DNA of 64,000 nucleotides from contig LNAC01000003.1 of assembly GCA_002007465.1 (NCBI GenBank), forward strand, positions 14,844,203 to 14,908,202, written 5' to 3'. The notes under the pieces were generated by a model. It did no database searches. It worked only from the letters and a program-made list of their open reading frames with translations, and was not told where the DNA came from. The translations under genes and the position numbers were made by a program. This document shows, in pieces, positions 35,082 to 47,492 of this stretch (position 1 is its first letter; each line of letters opens with the position of its first letter). Source of the DNA: Ailurus styani. Its lineage: Eukaryota > Chordata > Mammalia > Carnivora > Ailuridae.

Positions 35082-35925
35082 AAAATGTCTATGACTCAAT
35101 GAGAAAAAGAAAACAAATTAATAGAAAAATGACAAAGACATTCAGCAGAGGACACATGAATGGCCAAGGAGCATGTAATAATGCTCAAGCTCACTTGTAA
35201 TTAGGGAAACACAAATTAAAAGAACAGTGAGACTCCATTTACCACCCACTGGATTAGCAAAATTTAAGAGCCTGAAAATATCAGGTAGTCAGCAAGGATT
35301 TAAAATAACACTGCAATGGAGAGTATAAATTGGTAAAACAACTTGGCATTGTATAGCAAAGTTGAAGATACATACTCGAAAGCTCAACAATCCTCCCCCT
35401 AGGTAATAGCCTGGAGAAATTCTGACAAATGTGCACAAGATAGCATTAGCAAATGCTCAGTGAAGTACTGCTTATAATAGCAAAAAATGGAAGCCATCAA
35501 AATATAAGTCAGACACAAAATCAGTAAAGACGTTCTGGTATAATTAAACAATGAATGCTATACAATAATATAAACTAAAGAACAAATACATATATGCAAA
35601 TAGCTAAAGCATTAAAGTTAATTTTAAAAGGGTATGGAAGAATACCATTTATATAAAGTTCAAAAATATGCAAAAGAGTATTATGTAACCCTTATGGATA
35701 CATATGCATATAGTAAAAATCTCAAAAGGAAAATGAGAATGTTAAACATCAAATTCTATGGGTGATTTCTACTGGATAAAGGAAAATTAACATAGGAAGC
35801 TTCAATAATATCTGTAATATTTTATATCTTAAGATAGGTGGTGTATATAGAGATGCTTATTACATTATTTCTTATTGTTTATGCCTAAATTATCTCATAG
35901 TTCTAAAAATAATTGAGCAGCACTG

Positions 35926-36184
35926 TGATGCTTAAATATGATAAGCAAAACTGCAAAATGTTTAAAAGAAAATACAGGGAAATACATTCATAATCTCAGG
36001 TTTAAAAAGTATTTTTTAAACAAGATACAAAAATAAAAATTAGGACAAGCCTGAAAAATTTGACCAGTAAAATTATAAATTTATCTTCACAGATGGATGG
36101 ATAGACAGAATGAAAAGACAAACGATCAATTGGGAGAATACACTTATAATGAGTATACCACAAAAGAACATCCAAAATATATGA
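35926..36184 (+). repeat. Direct repeat copy 2 (259 bp)
   Basis: Second copy of 34823-35081, placed after the L1 3' end ('aaaaataattgagcagcactg'). The flanks share only short patches with copy 1 (tgagca before, tctatgac after), so this looks like a short templated insertion. Confidence 0.98.
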
Positions 36185-36734
36185 GGTAGTTCTATGACAT
36201 TAGAGTCCCAGCAGACGAGGTAAGAAAAGTATCAGAAGGCTTGTTTTATGCCATGATTTTCTTCTTTCTACACCAACTTTTTTACCCTATCAGTTCTAAG
36301 GATCTATACCTCCAAACACTCTGAATGTTGGGGACAGAGTGAGTGTAAGAAACAATATTTAAATAAAGAAATAAAAATCTTTCTAAACATTTCCCTGTTC
36401 CTCATCATGAAGACAATCTGAAAATGTCTAAAGTGGTTTATATTTAAAAACAACTCAACAGGCTCTGTGTTCTTATATGCTTCTGCTCCTAAAATCTCAA
36501 ATATATCTGACCTACATACAGTGTGACATACCTTTACCAAAGCAAAGAATTGAGGGCATAATTAGAAAGAAAGAAAAAAAAAAGCTAAAAATATAAATAT
36601 CTAGGTACTGTAACACTTCATACATTTACTGAATTTCTTTTTAAGCTAATCACTTAAGACAATTAATAAACTTAAGACAAGCGGCAGATCTTTTCCTGGT
36701 TAGTTAGATCTGAAAATAAACGGTACAGTTCATT
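36185..36734. other. Intronic gap
   Basis: Nothing recognised. Confidence 0.5.
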
Positions 36735-36850
36735 AGTTCATTCATTCATTCATTAAATATGAACTGAATGCTTAATATAGGCCCTGCTCAATGCCAAAGT
36801 CAAAATTAGTGTTCAGAAAGACAGTCATATCTACTCAAGGTTAAATTGAG
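36735..36850 (+). mobile_element. L2 LINE 3' end fragment with (TTCA)n
   Basis: 'ttcattcattcattcattaaatatgaactgaatgcttaatataggccctgctcaatgcc' follows the L2 3' end pattern. Confidence 0.65.
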
Positions 36851-37550
36851 TAACAGTGCACCAAAATGAATAAATTTATAATACAGATTCACTAAAAACT
36901 CTACTATAAATAAGATTTTGTTACTTTGAAAGTGAATCTTCAACTATATGGGTAATTTACATATGCAGATTTATTTAAAAGCGTTTTCAGTAATGGAAAA
37001 ACGGATGTGCTTTTGAATATTACTGACTGAATATCAGTTTAACTAGTTCTTCAACTTGCAGTCACTTGAGTTTTAAGGTCTATTTAAACAAGTATTAATA
37101 TTTGTATAAAGAAAATACTTTTACTGAAACGCCTTTTCCTTTTATAAAATCTTAGAGTTCTAAATCCCCTAAAGCAGATGTTAATTATTTGTAATTCTAC
37201 ACTATGAATTTTTTTTTCTTTTTATTAGCACCCCTCCTACTCATGGAAACTCAGGTGTTTACTTTTACTGCAGTTACATTTTTCTTCCTAAACCCCACCC
37301 TTGAAAGCAAAATTTAGAATATCTTCACATATGCCCCCCAAGAAAATCCATTCCACCAACCATCATAAGCGATGTAGAATATATCTAAAGATTTCATATG
37401 AGAAAGGGAGAGGATTACAAGGTACACATGCATGAAACAAATTAAGATTTTTGCATTAAACAATTGTCACGACTACCAGTCTGTCATCTTCTTGACTCTT
37501 TTTCCAATTACTATTAGTCCTAAATTTTTCTCACTCAACTTCCTTTATTA
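36851..37550. other. Intronic gap
   Basis: Nothing recognised. Confidence 0.5.
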
Positions 37551-37564
37551 AATAATGTTGCTTC

Positions 37565-37755
37565 GGGGCACCTGGGTGGCTCAGTGGGTTAAAGCCTCTG
37601 CCTTCCCTTCGGGTCATGATCTCAGGGTCCTGGGATCAAGCCCGCATCAAGCTCTCTGCTCAGCGGGGAGCCTGCTTCCCCCTCTCCCCCTGCCTGCTTC
37701 TCTGCCTACTTGTGATCTCTCTCTCTCTCTCTGACAAATAAATAAATAAAAGCCT

Positions 37756-37758
<3 letters not shown>
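37565..37758 (+). mobile_element. Can-SINE, young mustelid-type
   Basis: ggggcacctgggtggctcag head, 'ttaaagcctctgccttccc', 'gcttctctgcctacttgtga' and an AAATAAATAAATAAAAG tail. Its A-rich tail runs into a long TAAA array. A weak flanking match (aataa...ttgctt) is present. Confidence 0.95.
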
Positions 37759-37799
<41 letters not shown>

Positions 37800-37802
37800 A
37801 TA
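37756..37802 (+). repeat. (TAAA)n microsatellite from a SINE tail
   Basis: About eleven TAAA units directly after the SINE. Confidence 0.95.
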
Positions 37803-38151
37803 GAATTGCTTTTTTCTTTTGGAAACATGGACACCAATAAAAATTCCCACTTCCACAGTACAGCATGCAGAGGTAAGATTGTTTCTCCCTAAAATGGGTT
37901 TTCCAAAATGGCTAATAAGATGAGATTTTCTCCAGTGTATAAATATGTCTAAGGCACAGAAACAGAATAATTAAAAAAAATGGATTTGGACCTGTTCTTA
38001 TAAACTTAACATTAAACACTTAGTTAAGAAAGAAGGAACCAAAATTAAGGTACATCTAGTCATAACTGTAGGACCGCTTGTGGAAGTACACATTTAAAAT
38101 AAATAAACAAATATTTAATTTCAAATGACCAGTATAAAAATTTTATTTTTG

Positions 38152-38342
38152 TTTAAAGATTTTATTTATTTACTTGAGAGAGAGAGTGAGAAAGCACAAG
38201 CAAAAGAGGAGAGGCAAAGGGAGAGGGAGAAGCAAACACCCCAGTGAGCAAGGAGCCTGACCTGGGGCTCAATCCCAGAACCCTGGGATCATGACCTGAG
38301 CCGAAGTCAGACGCTAAACCAACTGAGCCACCCAGGCACCCC
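38152..38342 (-). mobile_element. Can-SINE, older arctoid type
   Basis: Reverse-oriented: 'gtttaaagattttatttatttact' at the left, 'accctgggatcatgacctgag' in the B-box region, and 'ctgagccacccaggcacccc' at the right. No clear target duplication. Confidence 0.94.
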
Positions 38343-38764
38343 ATAAATAAATTGAGTATTTTATTTGTAAATAGAGTTTGCTTCATAAAAGTATGGAAGG
38401 CAAAATAAGAAGTTGAAAGACAAAATTTAGGGAAATTTTTGTCTTGTGAAATAAGTCATGAGACTTCATTCCTAAACATAACTGAAAATAATAACAACCA
38501 TAATGATAAATGGTTCTAGGTCATACTAGAGTAGATCTAAAGAGATACTTTTGGAACCAGATTACTCAAATATTTTTCATTTTATCTTGTATGACTTATA
38601 TTCTGAGTACACAAGATAACATTAACTTTATTTAAGTACTTAATGCAAATAGTTAATATCCCTACATAGGCCTCAGGATAGGACCAAAAATAGCCCATTA
38701 CCACATGGAACAGTAGTTCACTTCTCTATCCAGTACAGAACTAACACTGAGAGTTCTACAGCTC
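38343..38764. other. Intronic gap
   Basis: Nothing recognised. Confidence 0.5.
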
Positions 38765-38942
38765 AGTGGTTCTCAAACTTCAGCTCATACCAGAATCACC
38801 TGGGTTTATTAAAGCAGACTGCTGCTACCCACCCTGAGTGTTTGGTTCAATAGATCTCAAGTGTGGACTAATAATTTGTATCTCTAAAAAGTTCTCAGGT
38901 GGTGTCGACGCCACTGGCCGAGGGCCCACACTAGAAAGAACT
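38765..38942 (+). mobile_element. MER5-type (hAT-Charlie) DNA transposon
   Basis: It runs 'agtggttctcaaacttcagctcataccagaatcacctgggt...agtgtttggttcaatagatctcaagtg...tttgtatctctaaaaagttctcaggtggtg...ggcccacactagaaag' in MER5 order, nearly complete. Confidence 0.8.
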
Positions 38943-41324
38943 CTCTGGCTCAATAGGTATGTTCAGGTATTCTCTACTCCTAGCTTCATGAGTGATTTTC
39001 TAAATTAAACGAGATGTGTGGACTATCAAATAATGCTCTAAAATCAATAGGTCAAGGAAATTCTGAAATAAGAAATACCTTAAAAATCTTTCAAGGTCAA
39101 TATTACTCACATGAAATTTAGGATTTAGGATTTGGGAAGAATAGGGTTATAAAGCCCGAAGGATGACAAGTGAGATAAAGATCACAGAACAGATCTAACA
39201 TATAACGCATAAAAACATAAATGTATTAACATAAGGGAACAAACTTTGACGAATTTGAACATGAAAAGACAACATATATTAAGAACATTATTCAATGTAG
39301 TTATTAATGTCTATAGATAACACTTTCTAGAATATTCTCATTAAGAGATTGCTTGGTTAAAATGTTTGGGCCACTGATCACTGCCTGATCATGAATACAA
39401 ATTTGAAGTCTTCTATTTAGAAAAGTAATATTAAGGTTTTAAAGTGTTAACATATTACCTCACTCTCCTTTCTATGCCTCATTTCTTACCACAATGTAGA
39501 CATCACCAGGTTTAAGGGTTAGGAACACCCAAAACAATGTGTTTAATTATTCTAATTCTGGTCAAATTTTAAGATCATGTTTGCTGCTTGCATAAATTAT
39601 TTTATTATAACATTTTCTAAGATACCTGATATTTATCAAGTTATGATGACCTGAAACATTTTTAAAGCAAACACGTTAATAGGTATTTTATTAACAGGCT
39701 AAAATATATCATCATGTTTGATAATACAAAAGATTCTATTTGTCCATAGACTCAAGACCAGCAGACAAAATTCAAATCTAGATAAGGAAAAGAAACGATG
39801 TGTGATGCACAGTTTAATATGAACTGCAAACACACATTCGGCATAGGCCATCAAACATTAACTTAAGGTCACTGCATCAGGAGAACAGACTCTATATTTA
39901 TCTCAAACCCAACAACCTTTCTTTTTCTAATGTAATAATCCTCACATAAAATTCTTAAATGTCAACCTCCTTCAAATATTCCCAAACTCTTTAACTCATA
40001 GTAAAGTATTTCTCTTCATCAGCACTTAGCCACCTCGTTTCTGTAGAGTTCCTGAGTTTCATACAAAATTCCCTTATGTATGGCTGAAATTGTTCCAACT
40101 TACTATGCAGAGGACACCTCTAATGTGGACGCTAGTGCGCTGAAGAACATGGTCCACACTTGGGCCAACCCCTATCCCACAGACTTCACCCAGCAATGAC
40201 AGAGATCCCTGGTGATACAGCAGATAAGGCTAACAATGTAAGGCCACTACTGGCCTGTATGGCACATTTCAGTCACTTTCCCATCTGAGTAGATGTCCCT
40301 TATGTTATAACAGTTAGTTGTTAAATATTTGGAATACCACCTCCTCAAAGCATCTAAACACCCTTCTTCATCATTCCGTGTTATTTAATTATTTCAAGCT
40401 TCATATCATGCAGCGTTTACACAGATCTATGCAAAGTTAGCTTGCCAAATGGAAGTTCTGGGGACCTCTCTCATACCAAGAAAGTATCTGCTCTGTTCCC
40501 AAGAAATCATAATGTCCAGAACTGAAATCTCCTATGTCATTGCCCCTACGTAGGATTATGGGAGGACCAACATAGCCTTTTTAGGTGGAAGGCAGTAGTC
40601 CTTTCTGAAATATATCCTTGTGATTTTTTGGCCTCCTTCTTTTCTCCTCCAGATAATTCTTTCCTTTAATTGGATGTCTGGGAACCACCATTCTTCAACT
40701 TCTGCTGGCAGCTGGTACCCTGGAAATAATCTTACTGAGACCTCCAGCATTATTTCTTTGGGGAAATTCTCTCAACACACATTAGCGAAGGCTACCTGTG
40801 CTTTTCAAAAACAAAATCTAGATAAAATCAGAATGCCTCTAACTTCAGAACCAACTGAATACTAATATGTTGTTATTATAAAGAACAATGTTCAGTCCTG
40901 TAAAATGTAGCTTTCTGGAAATTAGAGAACAAATCAAATAATCTAGAGCTTCACTTACTGAACTGTTTTTAAAGGCATGCATAGAAGAAAAGGGCTCCAT
41001 GATCAAAACATGTGTGGCAAATGTGACTTAAATAAGATTAACCATGTTTCTTTATTAAAGGTATAGTATTTATATTATGATATTTTTTATGAAAGGAGAT
41101 GACAAATGATCTTGTGATTTTAAGTAGCATGAAAATATAACCCCCCAAAATGAATAGAAATGATTATGTACATAGAGAAGAATAACATAGATTAGTAGTT
41201 TAGGATTACACCTTGTTATAGTTTGACTTTAGAACAAGTAAACAATTCATACAATTAAAAAGCTTATTGTCAGAAATGGGGAAAATAAGAAAAAAATCCC
41301 TTAAAATAGAAACTGAAATAAATG
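38943..41324. other. Long intronic gap
   Basis: No exon or named element. 40060-40230 is less AT-rich and carries a short open stretch that I cannot identify. Confidence 0.45.
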
Positions 41325-41327
41325 AAC

Positions 41328-41636
41328 CTTTGTGATGGTATTTGGAGGTGGGGCCTTTGGAAGGTAACTAGATCATGAAGGTAGAGCCCTCATGAACGGG
41401 GTTAGTGTCCTTACAAAGAAGACCCCAGCTAGATCTCTGGTCCTTTCCACCAAGTGAGGACACAGAGAAAATACGGTTGTCTATGAACCAGGAAGTGGAT
41501 CCTCACCAAACACCAAATCTGTCAGTGCCTTGATCTTGGACTCCCTAGTACCCAGAACTATAAGAAATACATTTCTGTTGTTTATAAGCCACCCAGTCCA
41601 TAGTATTGTTATAGCAGGCCAACAGACTAAGACAAG
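41328..41636 (+). mobile_element. MLT1A-type MaLR LTR, 5' truncated
   Basis: It has 'tgtgatggtatttggaggtggggcctttggaaggtaact', 'gagccctcatgaacggggttagtgtcctta', 'tctatgaaccaggaagtgg', 'gccttgatcttggactccc' and 'tttataagccacccagtccatagtattgttatagcaggccaacagactaagaca'. The first 50-60 bases of the LTR are missing. Confidence 0.92.
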
Positions 41637-41703
41637 GTTTATCTCTACTTTTATACATGCCCAGAAAGTTCTGCAATAAAAATTTAAAAACTAATGTGAG
41701 AAG

Positions 41704-41767
41704 TCTCTCTGTAAAATATTATATCATATTATATTATATCATATTATATTATCTCTCTGTAAAATAT
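41704..41767 (+). repeat. Local tandem duplication with (ATATTATATC)n
   Basis: tctctctgtaaaatat occurs at 41704-41719 and 41752-41767, and the space between is filled by tatatcatatta-type units. Confidence 0.85.
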
Positions 41768-43175
41768 CAATTATAAAAAGTTATCAAAGAATATAAGATT
41801 TTAATTTATTTATGGTTCTAAATACAGATTAACAAACCACTTTCTAGACACGTGGCTCCAGTCCATACTTCCACCAGCAGCGTGTGAGCATGCTCGACTA
41901 CCCATATCCTCATCAACCCTGGGAATTACAGTTTTAACAAGTCATGCCAGCCTCGCTCAGACAGGGATCACTAAGAGAATGAGGCCGTGAGGCCCCAAAG
42001 ACCCACTGTATATAATGAATTAATTTCTCTTCAATACATCTAGAATAGTATTTATCATGGCCATACTTGGGAGAATTTAGAAAACAGACGTTTAAATCGT
42101 TTTCTGTGTTCTGTGGATCAGATGAGGAACCGACATGAGAAAAGTTGCCTCTCATTATTGTCCTAGCTATAACAGATAGCTTTTGATACACAGTGCTTGC
42201 ATCTCTTTTCAAAACAGTCTATAATTATAACTTTTGATTATTCTCTTTTCTCCCATTGTTATTTGGGAAGAATTGGGTGGTGGGTATTATATTTTTTTTT
42301 CAAACTTCTTCATTTATTTCTAGTTTTATTGAAAGAAATTAAAAATGTGGTATGCTTTATAGCCTAATTTGGTGGTAGTCAATCCAGTTACTTACCAATC
42401 TATTTATTTAACAGTATAAACCATTCAGTTATCTCAAAATAGATTTTATGGAAACTCCAGCATGAAAACTACATGAAAACATGTGAAAGCAAGGCTGCTG
42501 TGCTTGAAGTGCCCCTTCCTAGCTGGGTATTCCTCATCATTTATTGTTCCATCCAGAGCCCACTACTCAAAACTCAGTCCTAAAAAGTATTCTGATGTAT
42601 GATCTACCTTTGTAGATATTTCACATCCTTGAAAAATACGTAATTTGTTTTAAATTTTCCATCAGTTTTAGTTTACTTGATTGAGCACAAGTTAAAGAGT
42701 ATACTAAATTCTATCATGGCAACAGGGTCTGAAAACCTATCCAATTTCTAGCAATTCTTGCCATCTATACTTGACCAAAAGTTAAGTGTTATTTGGAACC
42801 TAAGGATAATGGCATTTATCTTTGCTGTGACTTCTATTATTGATTTCTATGCCATTTTACCTGGGTTTGTTTTTGGTCTGGATTTGATCATTCTTTTATT
42901 TTACAATCTTTAAGTGACAGTAAAGCAGGGGGAAATTAATAGTTAAAGCTAAGAAGTGGTACAGTATTTGTTTAGAAAGAACACAGAAAAGACAAAATAG
43001 GAAAGGGAAAGAATGGGAGAAAGGTACTAATGCAATATGATCAGTCATCAGAGGCAGCAATGTCATCCTGCAGGCCAATTATGTTTTAACTGACTAGTAT
43101 GTTGAGCTATATACCTCCATGTCAGCAAAAGTATACCAATGAAAGTAAAATAATATTTTCTAATATGTCTAGCAA
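41768..43175. other. Intronic gap
   Basis: A short L1 3' UTR-like piece may lie near 42305-42350 ('catttatttctagttttattgaaa'). Nothing else was recognised. Confidence 0.4.
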
Positions 43176-43179
43176 TGTG

Positions 43180-44640
43180 ACAACCCAGGTGTCTTTGATT
43201 AAGTGATTTTTGACAAAGGTGACCAAGATCATTCAATAGGGAAAGAAAAGTTTTTTCAATAGATAGTACTAGGACAACTGCATCTGTACATACAATAGAA
43301 TATATCTGGACCCCTATGTACAAAAATAACTCAAAATGAATCAAAGACTAAAATGTAGGGGTGCCTGGATGGCTCAGTCAGTTGAGTCTCAACTCTTGAT
43401 TTGGTCAGGTCTTGATCTCAGAGTTGTGTGTTTGAGCCCTGTGTCTGGCTCTGTATTCAGCGTGGAGTCTGCTTGTCCCTCCCCACTTTTACATGTAAAA
43501 GACTTAAATGTAAGAGCTAAAACTATGAAGTTCACAAAAGAAAACACAGGGGTAAATCTTCATAACCCAATTCTTAAATATGGCATCACAAGTACCAGTA
43601 ATAAAGAAAAAAACAAAATATTAGACTTCTCCAAAATTATAAACTTTCTATGTCGAAGGACACTATCAATAAAGTGAAAAGACAACTTACAGAATGAGAG
43701 AAAATACTTCCAAATCATAAATCTGATAAGGGACTTAAGTCTAGAATATGCAAAGAGCTTTACAACTTAATAATAAAAAGACAACCAAAGTTTTAAAATG
43801 AGCAAAGGATCTGAATAGATCTTTCTACAAGGAAGATGTAAAAATTGCCAATAAGCACATGAAAAGATGTTCAACCTCATTAGTCAGTAGGAAAATGCAA
43901 ATCAAAACCACAACGAGCTATCACTTCATTCACAATGAGATGACAAAAGTCAAAAAGATGGATAATATTTATTGGTGACACTGGGTAAACTGGAAACCTC
44001 ACTCACTACTGGCGGAAATGTAAAACCGTGCGGCCACCTTGGAAAACAGTCTGAAAGTTCCTCAAAAAGCTAAAGATATAGTCAAAAATAAAGTTAATAT
44101 TTGACTCAACAATTCCATTCCGAGTTATATACCCAAGGAAAATAAAAACATATGTCCATACAAAAACTTGCATATGAATGTTCATAGCAACATTACTCAT
44201 GATAGTCAAAAGTAAACACATACATGTCCATTAACTAATAAATGGATAAAGAAAATTTTGCATATACATATAGTAGAATATTACTTGGCCATAAAAAGGA
44301 ATGAAGTACTGATAATACGACAACATGGAACCTTGAAAACATTATGCCAAGCATATGAAGCCAGTCATAAAAGATCACATATAGTTACATTTATATGAAA
44401 TATCGAAGATAGGCAAATTTATATAAAGTATTGGTGGGCTAGGGGAGGGATGGGAGGATTGTGAGGTGACAGTTGTAGGTTTCAGGGTTTCTTTTGGGGT
44501 GATGAAAATTTGCTAAAATTGATCGTAACTATGGTTACACTATTTTTAATACACTAAAAACGATGGAATTGTATTCTTTAAATAGTTAAGTTGTATAGTA
44601 ACTGAATTCTATCTCAGTAAAGCTGTTAAAAGAATAAAAA
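43180..44640 (+). mobile_element. Old L1M-type LINE 3' part, interrupted by a SINE
   Basis: It follows L1 ORF2 order across the SINE: 'tttgattaagtgatttttgacaaaggtg', 'tctggacccctatgtacaa', 'gccaataagcacatgaaaagatgttcaacctcattagtcag', 'aaatgcaaatcaaaaccacaa', 'aatattacttggccataaaaaggaatgaag'. The 3' UTR ('gggaggattgtgaggtgacag', 'tgattctatctcagtaaagctgttaaa') ends near 44640. There are many stops. Confidence 0.9.
43358..43498 (+). mobile_element. Old Can-SINE, short form, nested in L1M
   Basis: ggggtgcctggatggctcag head with 'gagtctcaactcttgatttggtcag' and 'gagttgtgtgtttgagccct'. It ends soon after 'ggagtctgcttgtccctcccc' with no AAATAAA tail. The target duplication aagactaaaatgta and aagacttaaatgta (43499-43512) has one mismatch. 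Confidence 0.9.
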
Positions 44641-45255
44641 ATATTTTAAAGGTCAGATAGCCTTTATCTGTTCATTTCTATTGAGCTTTTTGCCCTAAAC
44701 TAAAATCAGATTGTATCAGAGATAATCGTAAAGGGAAAGACCACGTAGGGAGACATATATAAAAATTTAATGCTGAGAAGATAGCTTGGTCAATAAGTAG
44801 AATAAAGAGTCAAGTTGGATACCTGAAGACTTCTTTGAAGAGAAAATGATTAAATGTTTCAAGGCTTTGCAAAGGTAGAACAACTTGACCGTATCAGAAG
44901 ATGGGGGGAAAACAGGCTTTTAAGGAAAAAAAAAAGATATCTTCTTCTGGAGCCCAGACTAGCAATAGATCTATGGGTGATTACCAACATAAACATAGCT
45001 GCTGCTGCTGATGTTAGAGCTTATGCTGGACTGTGGAATAGTCCTATAAAGAAAAGAAATCTATAAAACTATCACAAAACCCACTCTCTTAAAAAAATGG
45101 TTTGAGCAGAGGCTGTCTCAAATGATACAGGAATGAAGAGTTTTATTGTGATAGAAGAAGTAATAAAAGTCATTACATTAACAAAAAATAGGACGACTTA
45201 GTGACACTGATGGCAGCAACAGTAGTTATGGATTGTCCTCAGAGCTTGACATTCA
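44641..45255. other. Intronic gap
   Basis: Nothing recognised. Confidence 0.5.
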
Positions 45256-45259
45256 ATAT

Positions 45260-45412
45260 CTAATTCAATTATCTCGAAAGTCCTATAAAGTAATACAGAT
45301 TTCATTTGATGGATGAGGAAACAAGCTCAAAGAGGGAGGGCAATAAAGCCAAAGTCCCACAGCTATTAAGTGACAGAGCCAGGATTTGAATCCATGCTAG
45401 TTTGACTCCTGC
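45260..45412 (-). mobile_element. MIR SINE
   Basis: The plus strand is the reverse MIR: 'agatttcatttgatggatgaggaaacaagctcaaagagg', 'aaagtcccacagctattaagtgacagagccaggatttgaatccatgctagtttgactcc'. It is well preserved. Confidence 0.9.
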
Positions 45413-46389
45413 TTCTGTCTATATGTACTCTTATCTTGCACAACATACATAAAGTCTGGACCCTGTCCAGCATCTCTCAATAATATTAGAAATGTACATA
45501 ACACACATTGGGCTCTTAACTAGATTTATGTCTGTACTACGAATTAAGGGCTATTCTTCTGGAATCTTATGTTTTAGGAAATAAATTCTGCATGTGGATT
45601 TTTTCATTAATAAAAGGCTCAACAGTAAATGCTTGCAAGCCTTGAAGCTGTTAGGCAGGTCCGTGGCAGTTACACTAGAGAAAGAGCTGCATCCGTCTAT
45701 TAAATGTTAAATGCAGGGCACTCTGGACCACAGTGCCCAACCAAGTCACCATTCCCAGCCCAGCAACTGACCGAGCATGGGACCCAGTGTGCTCCCTAGG
45801 CACTCAACCTTAACTGTCAACAATAATCCCACCATTACCCTCGGTGTATAGCCATGTGGCTGACAACCACAGAAGTAAAAGAGAGTGACAGCAAGACAGA
45901 GAGAGAAAGAGAGACAGAGGGAAGGAAGGAGAAAGAGAGACTGAGAGAGAAAAAGAGAGGGGGGAAAGAGAAAAATAAAAAATGACTCCTTCTACTGAGT
46001 AGCTTCCAGTGCATCCACAGAGAGGTAAACACATATACTCCCTTTCCTAGAGCAAAAAGTGTTGTTTTCAACTTCACAGAGAAAACTAGAGCCATTAGGC
46101 AAGAACTCCCTCAGTTTTCTACTTTCAAACCTACAAACTGATACCAGCAGCCATCTTTACCTCCTTCCCTTTAGTCTGGAGAAGAGGGTTTTTTTTTTCC
46201 TCTATCTCTCGTTCAAGGCAACCTTCTTGATTCCACTCTTTGGTTTTGTCAGTCTTTAATTATTTTTTCATGTTCTGAGGTTTTCAAACATTCTCTTTCT
46301 ATAGACTTGTTATTCTCAGCATTCAAATCCAACACACCGATATACTTGCTAATTCTCAAATAACATCAAAGAAAATGAAGAAAAATACC
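45413..46389. other. Intronic gap
   Basis: Contains the purine tract listed separately. No element or exon was recognised. Confidence 0.5.
45890..45976 (+). repeat. (GA)n-rich purine tract
   Basis: Almost uninterrupted purines (gagagaaagagagacag...gagaggggggaaagag), broken only by a few C or T. Confidence 0.9.
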
Positions 46390-46660
46390 CCTTTCCAAGT
46401 CACTCTTTCTCCTATCACTGACAGCCCAGTTTTTTGGCTATTATCTCTACTTCCTCTACTTCTTCATCCCCTAAAATGGTTCTGAAATACTCTGGCAAAG
46501 TTCATCAGTGAAGACCTCCAACTTTCCAATCCCAACTATTTTTTTTCAGACTTCAACTTACATGAGCTCTCAGTGGCATTTGAAACTCCTGGTCACTCCT
46601 CCTTGGGGGTCAGTGATACCCCCCTTACTTGGTTCTCTTCCATCACAACAGTAAGGACAG
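46390..46660 (+). mobile_element. L2 LINE ORF2-region fragment
   Basis: 'caacttacatgagctctcagtggcatttgaaactcctggtcactcctccttgggggtcagtgat...ttacttggttctcttccatcac' follows the L2 ORF pattern 'gacctctcagcagcatttgacactgttgaccactccctcc'. It is degenerate. Confidence 0.65.
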
Positions 46661-46959
46661 GGAGGAAAAAGAATGCATGTGAAAGCTATTTCAGAGTTAA
46701 AATTGATAAGGAGCAGTGTTTGGTTATTAGAGGTGACAGTGATAATTTCTTGCATGGGTGGTTACTGAAACAGGACAGGGAAAATGGAAGTAAGAGAAAA
46801 GAGAATTCGAAAGGACTAGAAATGGTCAACACAAATCTATGACTGCAGTTAAGTACTACAGAAAAGATACCTAATTTGAGGGAGTGGGAGGATTAATGGA
46901 GGAACACATGTGCACAAGGGTACTATTATTTCTTTACTTTTTTCTTACTAGAAAAGAAA

Positions 46960-47215
46960 TGTGTATTCTGTGTAGAATAAAGGGCAAAAAATACAATTAA
47001 AGAAAGCACTCATAAACCCAACTTCCTCTACGTTAATACCTTAATATAAAGGTTTTTTACTATACATGTATTTATATGCACATACTTGTGTTTCTACAAT
47101 ATGAATTATATATAAGGTATGTGTACATACATATTCTCTTAAACTTATAGTTTTGTAACCTTATTCATATACTAGTAGTTAGCATTACCTCTGCTAGTAA
47201 TATTCTTTTATGACC
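46960..47215 (+). mobile_element. L1-like old 3' UTR fragment
   Basis: 'cataaacccaacttcctctacgttaatacc...tatacatgtatttatatgcacata...cttatagttttgtaaccttattc' resembles the old 'ccaccacccagagataaccactgttaacattttg...ttttgtaacctgctt' repeat. Weak match. Confidence 0.4.
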
Positions 47216-47243
47216 AGAATTTCCCAACATGGCTGCTTTTAAA

Positions 47244-47269
47244 GCATATTTATTTATTTACTTACCTAC

Positions 47270-47304
<35 letters not shown>

Positions 47305-47492
47305 TGAGAGGGAAAGAAAAAGAGAGAGCGTGAGCCACTGAGCATGGAGATGGGGAGGGGCAGAAGAAGAAGGAAAGAGAATCCCAAGAGGCTCCACGCC
47401 CATGCCAGAGATAGACACGTAGCTTGATCCCATGACCTCAATACCATGATATGACCAGAAATCAAGAGTCGGATACTTAACCAACAGGGCTT
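47244..47492 (-). mobile_element. Old Can-SINE with expanded (TTTA)n tail, head truncated
   Basis: (TTTA)n at 47248-47303 is the tail complement. It is followed by 'gagagggaaagaaaaagagagagcgtgag', 'tagcttgatcccatgacctc' and 'gaaatcaagagtcggatacttaaccaac'. The terminal 'gagccacccaggcgcccc' is missing. Confidence 0.9.

Larger units (their letters stand above)
34620..35925 (+). mobile_element. Old L1M-type LINE (ORF2 C-terminus to 3' UTR)
   Basis: Starting near 'aataagcggtgctgtgacaactggctatcc' it follows L1 ORF2 order: 'gaatacacttataatgagtataccacaaaagaacatccaaaatatatg', 'gacaaagacattcagcagagg', 'aaaacaacttggcattgta' and 'gcttataatagcaaaaaatggaa'. It is heavily diverged with no open frame. The GGAA array at 34720-34780 interrupts it. 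Confidence 0.8.
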
